This document shows, piece by piece, positions 20,035 through 27,242 of a stretch of 64,000 nt of DNA (the stretch's first letter is position 1; the number at the start of each line of letters is the position of its first letter). The stretch is from CAVZVZ01 sp963778895 (lineage in GTDB: Bacteria; Actinomycetota; Acidimicrobiia; Acidimicrobiales; Acidimicrobilacustridaceae). The notes beneath the pieces were generated by a model. That model saw nothing but the letters and a program-made list of their open reading frames with translations, searched no databases and had not been told where the DNA came from. The position numbers and the translations under genes were made by a program. The stretch is taken from the NCBI GenBank assembly GCA_963778895.1, contig CAVZVZ010000001.1, positions 248,001-312,000 of the forward strand, given 5' to 3'.

Positions 20035-20506
20035 CCGCCGCTGGCCAACCGAGTGACCGTCGCGCCCTCGCCCTGTGGCTGCAGCTCGATGGATGCTGGC
20101 GTCGAGATCGTCCTTCACGCCGGCGAGCGGCAGGATGTTGAGCACGCCCTGGCCCTTCTTCACCAGATCGATCAGGTCGCCGTCGTTCTGGATGACGACC
20201 GACGTGTTGCCCTGGATCACGAGGTTCGCCCGGGTGACGTCCTCGCCGAGGTGCTCGCGCGAGGTAGATGAACACGTCGCGGACGCTCTCGAGCCGGATG
20301 CCGGCGTCGAGCAGGTTCTTGATGACCTTCAGCTCGAGCAGGTCGTGGTAGCTGTAGCGCCGCCGGGACCCGCTCCCCTTCGCGTCCTCGAGCGACGGGC
20401 GCACCAGGTCGGTACGCGCCCAGTAGTCGAGCTGGCGATAGGTGATGCCGACGATCTCCGCCGTCTCCGCGCCGCTGAAGCCCGTCTTGCGTGTTGCCTC
20501 TGGCCA
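20031..20506 (-). CDS. MerR-family regulator, second of the cluster (Rv1830-like), frameshifted
   Basis: After a shift near 20480 the sequence shows the winged-helix part GITYRQLDYWARTDLVRPSL followed by GSRRRYSYHDLLELKVIKNL and VRDVFIYLAR. After a second shift near 20265 it continues LVIQGNTSVVIQNDGDLIDL and VKKGQGVLNILPLAGV. About 158 residues. The order FHA, MerR, DUF151, MerR matches the mycobacterial Rv1827-Rv1830 block, so this should be the Rv1830 equivalent. Its inducer is unknown. ATG 20506 is the start; the end overlaps the next gene by GTGA. Confidence 0.75.
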
Positions 20507-20588
20507 TCCCTGCCTCCTCGAGGTCGATCTCGCCCGGGTGACCGTCCAGCAGAGGTTCGCAGCTAGCAGAGTTCGGCGTGAAGATCAG

Positions 20589-20620
20589 GCTCACATCGAC
20601 GGAATTACGCCGTTGTGAGC
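20589..20620. promoter_or_regulatory. GCTCACA-N18-TGTGAGC inverted repeat
   Basis: A perfect 7-bp inverted repeat has an inner ACGG/CCGT stem. It lies between the DUF151 gene and the MerR gene, about 85 bases upstream of the MerR start. It could be a terminator for the former or an operator for the latter. Confidence 0.4.
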
Positions 20621-20734
20621 GTTCGACAGCGTAAGCAGGGCAGCTCGGCACGTCAACGAGCAGTTCTACGATGATTTCCAAAACTGCTGGTCAGAACCCT
20701 GCATCTCACCGTCATCCTCACGTCGAGGGTTGGG

Positions 20735-21221
20735 TCAGGAGGCGAAATCGTCGGGATTCACGCTGTCGATGAACTCGCGGAACTTCTCGACGACCTCTTC
20801 GGGCTCTTCGTCGTCGGGCTCGTCGATCAGGCCGGCTTCGGCCAGAGACGTCGTCCTCGGCGAAGATCGGACAGCCCATCCGCAGCGCGAGGGCGATGGC
20901 GTCCGAGGGCCGACTCGAGATGCGATGCGGGCGGCCCGTCGCGGTCACGTGGATCTCGGAGAAGAAGGTGCCCTCGGCCAGTTCGGTGACCACGATCCGG
21001 TCGACGGTCGCGTGGAGCTCGTCGAGCAGGTTCTTCATGAGGTCGTGCGTCATCGGCCGGGGTGTGAGCACGCCATCGATGGCGAACGCGATCGCGGTGG
21101 CCTCGGGCTGCCCGATGAAGATCGGCAACAGCCGGCCTTGCCCGCTCATCTCGCGTAGCAACACCACGGGAGTGTTGCCCGGCAGCTCGATGCGGACCGC
21201 GACGAGCTCCATCTCGACCAT
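20735..21221 (-). CDS. Bifunctional nuclease-family protein (DUF151), frameshifted
   Basis: The sequence MVEMELVAVRIELPGNTPVV opens the domain. PIFIGQPEATAIAFAIDG and the signature HRISSRPSDAIALALRMG follow. After a shift near 20850 it ends acidic (GLIDEPDDEEPEEVVEKF, NPDDFAS). About 162 residues. This family corresponds to mycobacterial Rv1829. ATG 21221 is preferred over GTG 21230 because TAGGGT lies 7 bases upstream (21229-21234), a leaderless arrangement that gives this gene a promoter inside the block. Confidence 0.85.
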
Positions 21222-21228
21222 CGGCAGC

Positions 21229-21234
21229 ACCCTA
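21229..21234 (-). promoter_or_regulatory. -10 box of leaderless DUF151 promoter
   Basis: TAGGGT on the minus strand ends 7 bases before the ATG at 21221. Confidence 0.4.
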
Positions 21235-21287
21235 CCTCTCCCCGACTCCGGCTGCGCCGGGGCTGACCTGGGGAATCAGCGGCCCGA

Positions 21288-21851
21288 TCAGCCGTAGAGC
21301 TGGTCCACATAGGCGTCGGGATCCGCGGTCAGCACCGCGAGGTCGCCGGCGACGATGACATCGAGGTTGCGATAGCGGCCGGCGAAGTCGAGTCCGTAGC
21401 CGAGCACGAAGACGTCGGGCACCTCGAAGCCGACGAAGGCGAGCGGCGTGGGCAGGATGCGGCGCGCGCTCTTGTCGAGCAGCGTGCACACCTCGAGCGA
21501 AGCCGGGTTCCGACGTCCGAGCTCGCCGAGCAGGAAGCCGAGCGAGAGCCCGGTGTCGACGATGTCCTCGACGAGCAACACGTGCCGGTCGGTGATGTCG
21601 GTGTCGAGATCCTTCACCAACCGCACGCGGCCGCTGTCGGGCTCGTACCGAGAGATGGCGAGGAAGTCCACGGTCGGCCGGATCGTCAGGGCGCGCACCA
21701 GGTCGGCCAGGAAGATCATGCTGCCCTTCAGCACCGCGACCAGCACGACGTCGTCCTCGTAGGCAGCCGACACCTCCGCCGCGAGGCGCTCGACTCCCTC
21801 GCGAAGCTCACCGCGTGCGATGAGCACGTCGGCGACGGCAGGCTCGGGCAC
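21288..21851 (-). CDS. hpt: Hypoxanthine phosphoribosyltransferase
   Basis: This 187-residue purine-salvage enzyme joins hypoxanthine or guanine to PRPP. It shows VLKGSMIFLADLVRAL, the PRPP loop LLVEDIVDTGLSLGFLLG near residue 93 and the base-recognition part FEVPDVFVLGYGLDFAGRYR near the C-terminus. All catalytic parts are intact. It is placed 2 bases after the stop of the MerR gene at 21854, so it is probably co-transcribed. Its insertion between the MerR and DUF151 genes differs from the mycobacterial order. Confidence 0.93.
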   Translation of the reverse strand: MPEPAVADVLIARGELREGVERLAAEVSAAYEDDVVLVAVLKGSMIFLADLVRALTIRPTVDFLAISRYEPDSGRVRLVKDLDTDITDRHVLLVEDIVDTGLSLGFLLGELGRRNPASLEVCTLLDKSARRILPTPLAFVGFEVPDVFVLGYGLDFAGRYRNLDVIVAGDLAVLTADPDAYVDQLYG

Positions 21852-21853
21852 AG

Positions 21854-22654
21854 TCAGGTCGGGCCGAGGTACTCGCGCAGTGCCTGGCGCAGCATCGAGG
21901 CCCGCAACTGGTCACCCAGATCGCTGAGCTCGCCCAACAGCTCGATCGCCTCCTGGCGTGTGCCGGGATTGCGTTGTTTCAGCATCGGCAACACGAGCTG
22001 TTCGAACACACTGGCTTCGCGCTCCGCCGCGACCTTGTACATGCGGATGTGACGGGGCTCGACGCCGTGGCGCATGAACGTGGCCGAGAGCCGGGCCGTC
22101 AGCAGCGCGTCGTCGTCGTAGAAGGTGACATCGCCGAGGTCGCGACTGGACAGGAGCCCGTACCGTTCCAGCTCCGCGATGGCTCGCGGGCTGAGGCCGG
22201 TCGCGTTGACCAACTCCTCGAGCGACATGCTCACCGATGTGTCGGTCACGTCGAGCAGCGAGCTCGGCTTGCGCTTGGCGCGTCGCGGTGCGGTCGGCTC
22301 GCGAGAACGCACCGGCGCGACCGCCGTGGCCTCTTGGCCGTCGTGGTCCTCGCTCGGAGCCGCGGCCAACGTGAGCGTGGCGCCATTGGCGGGCGTCGGG
22401 CCGTCGAGTTCGCCGGCGGCCAAGCGGTCCTTGATCACCTTCAACGGCAGGAAGTTCTCGCGCTGTTGGCGAAGGATCCAACGCAGTCGCTCGATGTCGC
22501 CGTCGTAGAACTTGCGGTAACCCGACGGGGTGCGTTCGGGGTCGAGCAGACCCTGACTCTCGAGGAACCGGATCTTGGAGATGGTGATGTCCGGAAACTC
22601 CTCTTGGAGGAGGTTGAGGACCTCACCGATCGACAAATGGGCGCGGTCTGGCAT
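21854..22654 (-). CDS. ftsR: MerR-family regulator, FtsR-like (Rv1828-like)
   Basis: A 266-residue protein with the N-terminal MerR domain (HLSIGEVLNLLQEEFPDITI, FLESQGLLDPERTPSGYRKF, LRWILRQQRENFLPLKVIKD). An Ala/Pro/basic linker follows. The C-terminal half contains a second winged-helix-like region (VSMSLEELVNATGLSPRAIA, YGLLSSRDLGDVTFYDDDAL). The double-domain build and position after the FHA gene match corynebacterial FtsR and mycobacterial Rv1828, the former being a regulator of ftsZ. The gene starts 5 bases after the FHA stop. Confidence 0.85.
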   Translation of the reverse strand: MPDRAHLSIGEVLNLLQEEFPDITISKIRFLESQGLLDPERTPSGYRKFYDGDIERLRWILRQQRENFLPLKVIKDRLAAGELDGPTPANGATLTLAAAPSEDHDGQEATAVAPVRSREPTAPRRAKRKPSSLLDVTDTSVSMSLEELVNATGLSPRAIAELERYGLLSSRDLGDVTFYDDDALLTARLSATFMRHGVEPRHIRMYKVAAEREASVFEQLVLPMLKQRNPGTRQEAIELLGELSDLGDQLRASMLRQALREYLGPT

Positions 22655-22659
22655 GACGG

Positions 22660-23148
22660 TTACGCAGTGTGTCCCGTGCCGAGGAAGAACACCAGCTTGA
22701 ACTTGCCGATCTGCACCTCGTCACCGTTCTCGAGAGCCGCTTCTTCGATTCGCTCCCGATTGAGATAGGTGCCGTTCAGCGAGCCCACATCGCGCACGAC
22801 ATAGCCCTCACCTCGACGTTCGATCTCGGCGTGCCGGCGGGAGACCGTGATGTCGTCGAGGAAGATGTCGCTCTCGGGATGGCGGCCGGCGGTGGTCACC
22901 GGCGAATCGAGAGCGAATCGTGAGCCGGCTTGCGGACCCCGCTTGACGACGAGGACCGCGATCTCCTCGGGCACCTCGTCGAGCTCGACCGACACTTCGT
23001 CGTCGGTGGGGTCAGTCGGCGCCGTCGGATGGAAGGTGATCGTCGTGTTCTCCGCGGCCTGGGTTTCGAGCACCGCTCCACAGGACGAGCAGAAGTTGGA
23101 ACCCAAAGGGTTCCGGTGGCCGCAGTTGTTGCAGAACACGTCGGCCAT
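22660..23148 (-). CDS. Zinc-ribbon plus FHA-domain protein (GarA-like)
   Basis: This 162-residue protein begins with a zinc ribbon of two CxxC pairs (CNNC at 6-9, CSSC at 19-22). After a Thr-rich stretch with ENTTITF near residue 34, an FHA domain follows (residues 66-155) with AGRHPESDIFLDD, VSRRHAEIERRG and DVGSLNGTYLNRE. FHA domains bind phosphothreonine. Mycobacterial GarA has an ETTS phospho-site in its N-terminus and inhibits 2-oxoglutarate-using enzymes. The TT motif here could play that part, but the zinc ribbon is not in GarA. Position after gcvH supports the match. Confidence 0.85.
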   Translation of the reverse strand: MADVFCNNCGHRNPLGSNFCSSCGAVLETQAAENTTITFHPTAPTDPTDDEVSVELDEVPEEIAVLVVKRGPQAGSRFALDSPVTTAGRHPESDIFLDDITVSRRHAEIERRGEGYVVRDVGSLNGTYLNRERIEEAALENGDEVQIGKFKLVFFLGTGHTA

Positions 23149-23161
23149 CAGGGCGTGGCTC

Positions 23162-23542
23162 CTAGCCCTCGACGAGCTCGCGGTATGCCGCGGCCGCCAT
23201 GAGTCCGTCGACCTCGGACAGATCGGACGGTTCGATCACACAGATCCAACCCTCACCATACGGGTCCTCGTTGAGCCGTTCGGGACCGTCGGCCAGATCG
23301 GCGTTCACCTCGACCACTGTGCCCGACACCGGGGCATAGATGTCGCTCACCGACTTGGTGGACTCGACCTCGCTCACCTTCGCGTTGGCGGCCACGGCCA
23401 CACCGACGTCAGGGACCTCGACGTACACCACATCGCCCAGTGCGTCCTGCGCGTAGTCGGTGATGCCGACGCGCACCCGACCGTCCTCGACCCGGACCCA
23501 TTCGTGGTCGGTCGAGTAGCGCAGGTCCTCCGGGAAATCCAT
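23162..23542 (-). CDS. gcvH: Glycine cleavage system H-protein
   Basis: A lipoyl carrier of 126 residues from ATG 23542. It starts MDFPEDLRYSTDHEWV and continues VGITDYAQDALGDVVYVEVP. The lipoylated lysine lies in EVESTKSVSDIYAPVSG near residue 64. It then shows NEDPYGEGWICVIEP. It shuttles the aminomethyl group between GcvP and GcvT. The ATG lies 8 bases after TAACTT (23551-23556), so a leaderless start is preferred over GTG 23569. It is the first gene of the run gcvH-FHA-ftsR-hpt. Confidence 0.94.
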   Translation of the reverse strand: MDFPEDLRYSTDHEWVRVEDGRVRVGITDYAQDALGDVVYVEVPDVGVAVAANAKVSEVESTKSVSDIYAPVSGTVVEVNADLADGPERLNEDPYGEGWICVIEPSDLSEVDGLMAAAAYRELVEG

Positions 23543-23550
23543 GGCCCCGA

Positions 23551-23556
23551 AAGTTA
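23551..23556 (-). promoter_or_regulatory. -10 box of leaderless gcvH promoter
   Basis: TAACTT on the minus strand is followed by 8 bases and the gcvH ATG. It decides the start between 23542 and 23569. Confidence 0.45.
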
Positions 23557-23639
23557 GCCTTGCTTCCACGACCCGGCGACAATCGGCCGAGCATCGCCAG
23601 CTGCTGGCACAAAACAGGGCCCTTTTCGGCCCGGCTCCA

Positions 23640-26135
23640 TCAACGCACCATTTGCCGGATGCGACGGGCGTACTCCTGGGCCAGCCGGCGGGCGTCGGCG
23701 TCGCTCGAACCTTCGGCCCAGATGTGGGTGTACGGCTCCTCCGGATCGGGCAGGGCCAGCGCCCACCCGTCCTCGTGCATGACCTTGACGCCGTCGACGA
23801 GCTCGACCTCGCGATCCTTGCTCTGCTCCATGAGCGACCGCATCACCGCGCCCTTCTGATCCCACGGCGTCACGACCGTCTCGTGCACGACGTGCACCCG
23901 CGGCAGCGACCCGACGACGTCGGACAGACGCGTCTCGTGGAAGGCCAACAGGTCGAGCACCTTCACGAAGGTGGCCGACGCGTCGAATCCGGGCAAGAAC
24001 TCCGGCAGGATGAATCGGCCTTGTTGACTTCCCGCGAAGCCGACACCCGGCTCCCCCGCCGCCGCCATCAAGGCGGGGCCCGAGAGCTTGGTCCACAACA
24101 CGCTCACGCCCGAGGGCGCCAACAGCTGCTCGACTTGTCGCGTCGTCGACACCGGCAGCGCGACGCGGTCGCCGTTGAGCTTGGATGGCAACAAGGTGAG
24201 CAACGCCAGCAGTGCTTCGGTGTCGCTCAACAGGTGACCGGCATCGTCGATCAACAACAGACGTTCGCCGTCGGGATCGATGACCGCGCCGAGGTGCGAT
24301 CCCGAGGATCGCACCAGGTCAGCCACGCGTTCCGCGTTGCCGTGGAGGTCGTCGCCCATCACTCCGGCGGTGGAGATGAACGGGTTCACCGCGAGTACGT
24401 CGAGGCCCAGCTTCGCGAGCACGTTCGGCATGGCGAGCGATGTCGAGCCGCAGGCGTAGTCGATGACCACCTTGAACTGCGCGGCGCGTATCCGCTCGAT
24501 GTCGACCGTTGACTCGAGCGCGGTGGCGTAGTGCTCGAGGGCGCGCGGTGCGAACCCGATGTCACCGATCTCGCCGGGGAACACGCGGCGGAAGTCTTCA
24601 CGGCTGAAGAGTCGTTCGATCTTGCGTTGGGCGTCTTCGGTCAGATCGAGTCCGTCTGGATCGAAGAACCGAATGATGACCGACTGCGGATCGCCGGCGA
24701 CGAGTCGAACGGTGAGCCCGCCCGCGTCGGCCGGACGACGAATGATGAACCGCGTGACTGGAACCGGCGCGACCTCGAGGTCCTCGACGTCGACACCGAC
24801 CGCGTTGAGCCCGGCCATGATGGCGCGCTTGAGCATGCGCGCCGAACGACTCGAGTCGCGTGACGTGATGACGCGTTGGCCCTTCTTCAGGGTGCTGCCG
24901 TAGGCCATGGCCACCTTCACCGCGAGGTCGGGCGTGATGTCCACGTTCGCGAGACCGGCGATACCGGCTCGTCCGAACAGGCTGCGCGCACCACGCGACT
25001 CCCACACCAAGGAGTTGTTCACGATCGCACCGGCCTCGACCGTCTTGAACGGGTAGACCTTGACGCCCGCGGCGAGCAACGCATCTTCGCCGACGAAGCA
25101 TTCGTCGCCCAGCACCACACCTTCTTCGGTGCGAACACCGTTGCGCAGATCGCACGACCGGCCCACGACGGTGCCTCGGAGCCGTACGGCTTCGCCCAGG
25201 TAGGCGTTGTCGTGAACGACGGTGCGCTCGAGAGACGCCTCGCCGCGGACACGCACGTTGGCTCCGAGCACGCTGTAGGCCGCCAAGCGGGCGCCGTCTT
25301 CGATCCGGCAGTTGTCGCCGACCACGGCCGGGCCGTCGATCTCGGCCCCCGGGTGGACCTCGGCGCCCTCACCCAGCCAGACACCGGGACGCACCTCGAA
25401 TCCGGGGATCTCGACGTGGACCTTGGCATCGAGGATGTCCTTGTGGGCCCCCACGTAGGCCTCGAGCGTGCCCACGTCCTCCCAGTAGCCCTCGGCGACC
25501 GCACCGAACAGGGGCCGCTCGTCCTCGAGCAGGCGGGGGAACACGTCGCTCGAGAAGTCGACGGATCGATCGGCCTCGATGTAATCGAAGATCTCGGGTT
25601 CGAGCACGAAGATCCCGGTGTTGATCGTGTCGCTGAAGACCTGGCCCCAGGTCGGCTTCTCGAGGAAGCGCTCGATCGACCCGTCCTCGCGAGCGATCAC
25701 GATGCCGAACTCGAGCGGGTTCTCGACATGGACCAAGCCGATGGTGGCAAGCGCTTTGTTCTCGTCGTGGAAGTCGATGATCCGACCGAGGTCGATGTCG
25801 GTCAGCACGTCGCCGGAGATGACGAGAAAGCGTTCGGTCAGGTGCTGCATCGCATTGCGCACCGAGCCGGCCGTTCCGAGGGGCGATTCCTCGGACGCGT
25901 ACTCGATGTGCACGCCGAACTCCGAGCCGTCACCGAAGTACGTACGGATGGTGTTGGCCAGGAAGGCGACCGTCACGACGATCTCGTCGATGCCGTGGCG
26001 CTTCAAGAGGTCGATGACGTGTTCCATCATCGGGCGATTGACGAGCGGCAGCATCGGCTTGGGCACGTTCGACGTGAGTGGGCGCAGCCGGGTGCCCTCA
26101 CCGCCCGCCATGATCACCGCCTTCATTTCAGCCAT
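23640..26135 (-). CDS. Sugar-phosphate nucleotidyltransferase fused to a degenerate phosphomannomutase-like module
   Basis: This 831-residue protein has three parts. Residues 1-235 are a nucleotidyltransferase (KAVIMAGGEGTRLRPLTSNV, then GTAGSVRNAM, FLEKPTWGQV). Residues 245-370 are left-handed beta-helix repeats. From about 385 a phosphohexomutase-like part follows (VITSRDSSRSARMLKRA). Where active mutases have TASHNP, this one reads VRLVAGDPQSV, and the metal loop DGDxDR is DPDGER, so catalysis by this part looks lost. Relatives are annotated as mannose-1-phosphate guanylyltransferase; the sugar here is not proven. It follows pgsA by about 50 bases. ATG 26126 is an alternative start. Confidence 0.85.
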   Translation of the reverse strand: MAEMKAVIMAGGEGTRLRPLTSNVPKPMLPLVNRPMMEHVIDLLKRHGIDEIVVTVAFLANTIRTYFGDGSEFGVHIEYASEESPLGTAGSVRNAMQHLTERFLVISGDVLTDIDLGRIIDFHDENKALATIGLVHVENPLEFGIVIAREDGSIERFLEKPTWGQVFSDTINTGIFVLEPEIFDYIEADRSVDFSSDVFPRLLEDERPLFGAVAEGYWEDVGTLEAYVGAHKDILDAKVHVEIPGFEVRPGVWLGEGAEVHPGAEIDGPAVVGDNCRIEDGARLAAYSVLGANVRVRGEASLERTVVHDNAYLGEAVRLRGTVVGRSCDLRNGVRTEEGVVLGDECFVGEDALLAAGVKVYPFKTVEAGAIVNNSLVWESRGARSLFGRAGIAGLANVDITPDLAVKVAMAYGSTLKKGQRVITSRDSSRSARMLKRAIMAGLNAVGVDVEDLEVAPVPVTRFIIRRPADAGGLTVRLVAGDPQSVIIRFFDPDGLDLTEDAQRKIERLFSREDFRRVFPGEIGDIGFAPRALEHYATALESTVDIERIRAAQFKVVIDYACGSTSLAMPNVLAKLGLDVLAVNPFISTAGVMGDDLHGNAERVADLVRSSGSHLGAVIDPDGERLLLIDDAGHLLSDTEALLALLTLLPSKLNGDRVALPVSTTRQVEQLLAPSGVSVLWTKLSGPALMAAAGEPGVGFAGSQQGRFILPEFLPGFDASATFVKVLDLLAFHETRLSDVVGSLPRVHVVHETVVTPWDQKGAVMRSLMEQSKDREVELVDGVKVMHEDGWALALPDPEEPYTHIWAEGSSDADARRLAQEYARRIRQMVR

Positions 26136-26186
26136 CCGTTCGCTTGCATCAGTTCGAACCTATCCAACCGGGCCTCGAACCCGGCC

Positions 26187-26795
26187 TCATGTCGCCGGCG
26201 CCGCGTTCCGTGCGGCGCGGCCCTCGCGGAGTGCCCGCATCCCCATCGGCACGTACAGGGCCGCGGCATAGAGCGAGAGGACGAGGCCGGGGATCCCGGC
26301 CACGTAGCCGAGCACCCAGGCCGGATCGAACCCGTTCTGGCCGGAGCCCCAGAGGAACAGCGGAAAGGCGAACATGAGCCCGAACGTTCCGGCCTTGCCG
26401 AACCAGGTGACGTCGATTCGCTTGGCACCCAGCATGGCCAGCAGCACGGTCGCGGCGCCGACGAGCACCTCGCGCACCAGCACGATGATCGAGAACCACC
26501 GCGGTGCGCCGTCGACGATGAGGATGCCGCCGACGCCGACGAAGAACAGGAAGCGATCCGCGACCGGATCGAGCACCTTGCCGAGGTTCGACACCTGGTT
26601 GAAGTGGCGGGCGATGTAGCCGTCGACCCAATCGGTCGCGCCCAGCACGGCGAGAAGCGCAGCGGCGGCGGCCCGATTGTCGAGACCCAGTAGCAGCCAG
26701 AGATAGACCGGCAGGCAGAGCAGACGAACGAACGTGATGACGTTCGGAACCGTCAGGATCCGATCCTCGTTCGGAGCAGTCGTGGGCGTGGACAC
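26187..26795 (-). CDS. pgsA: CDP-alcohol phosphatidyltransferase (PgsA-like)
   Basis: About 202 residues with several membrane helices. The family signature D-G-x2-A-R-x8-G-x3-D-x3-D is visible as DGYIARHFNQVSNLGKVLDP followed by VAD. This family joins CDP-diacylglycerol with glycerol phosphate or another alcohol. The N-terminus LTVPNVITFVRLLCLPVY resembles phosphatidylglycerophosphate synthases. GTG 26795 is chosen because TAGGCT lies 8 bases upstream (26804-26809). Mycobacteria also carry a pgsA upstream of gcvH. It is divergent from the HIT gene through overlapping -10 boxes. Confidence 0.88.
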   Translation of the reverse strand: MSTPTTAPNEDRILTVPNVITFVRLLCLPVYLWLLLGLDNRAAAAALLAVLGATDWVDGYIARHFNQVSNLGKVLDPVADRFLFFVGVGGILIVDGAPRWFSIIVLVREVLVGAATVLLAMLGAKRIDVTWFGKAGTFGLMFAFPLFLWGSGQNGFDPAWVLGYVAGIPGLVLSLYAAALYVPMGMRALREGRAARNAAPAT

Positions 26796-26803
26796 TGCGC
26801 CCA

Positions 26804-26813
26804 AGCCTACGAT
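26804..26813. promoter_or_regulatory. Overlapping divergent leaderless promoters (pgsA and HIT)
   Basis: AGCCTACGAT holds TAGGCT on the minus strand (26804-26809, 8 bases before pgsA GTG) and TACGAT on the plus strand (26808-26813, 6 bases before the HIT ATG). The two -10 boxes share the TA at 26808-26809. Confidence 0.55.
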
Positions 26814-26819
26814 CCTCAG

Positions 26820-27230
26820 ATGCCCACGCTCTTCACCCGCATCATCGACGGCGAGTTACCCGGGCGCTTCGTGTGGCGAGACGACCTCTGCGTGGCGTTT
26901 CTCTCGATCAATCCGCTGCAGCCGGGGCACACGCTCGTCGTGCCCATCGCCGAGGTCGACCATTGGATCGATCTCGACGACGACGTGGCCGCCCATCTGA
27001 CCGTGGTGGCCAAGCGGATCGCGGTCGCGCAGCAAGAGATCTTCTCCCCCGCCAAGGTGGGTCTGATGATCGCCGGGCTCGAGGTGCCCCACGTGCATCT
27101 GCACGTGGTCCCCATCCGAGGCGTGCACGACCTCGACTTCGCCAACGCCGTGAAGGATCCCGACGCCGCGCTGCTCGACGAGGCCGCGGACTCGCTCCGC
27201 CAGGCGCTCGGCACCACCGCCCTCGCCTGA
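26820..27230 (+). CDS. HIT-family nucleotide-binding protein
   Basis: A 136-residue HIT protein with FTRIIDGELPGRFVWRDD, FLSINPLQPGHTLVVP and the histidine triad EVPHVHLHVVPI near residue 94. The family hydrolyses or transfers nucleotides from dinucleotide or aminoacyl-adenylate-type substrates. All triad histidines are present. The ATG has no ribosome site and follows TACGAT by 6 bases. It converges on the DUF2079 gene, with 12 bases between the stops. Confidence 0.9.
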   Translation: MPTLFTRIIDGELPGRFVWRDDLCVAFLSINPLQPGHTLVVPIAEVDHWIDLDDDVAAHLTVVAKRIAVAQQEIFSPAKVGLMIAGLEVPHVHLHVVPIRGVHDLDFANAVKDPDAALLDEAADSLRQALGTTALA

Positions 27231-27242
27231 CGAGGCGTCGCC

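Noticed and set aside
24876..26693. A 605-residue plus-strand open frame
   Set aside because: It lies wholly antisense to the nucleotidyltransferase fusion and pgsA and has no motif or start signal.
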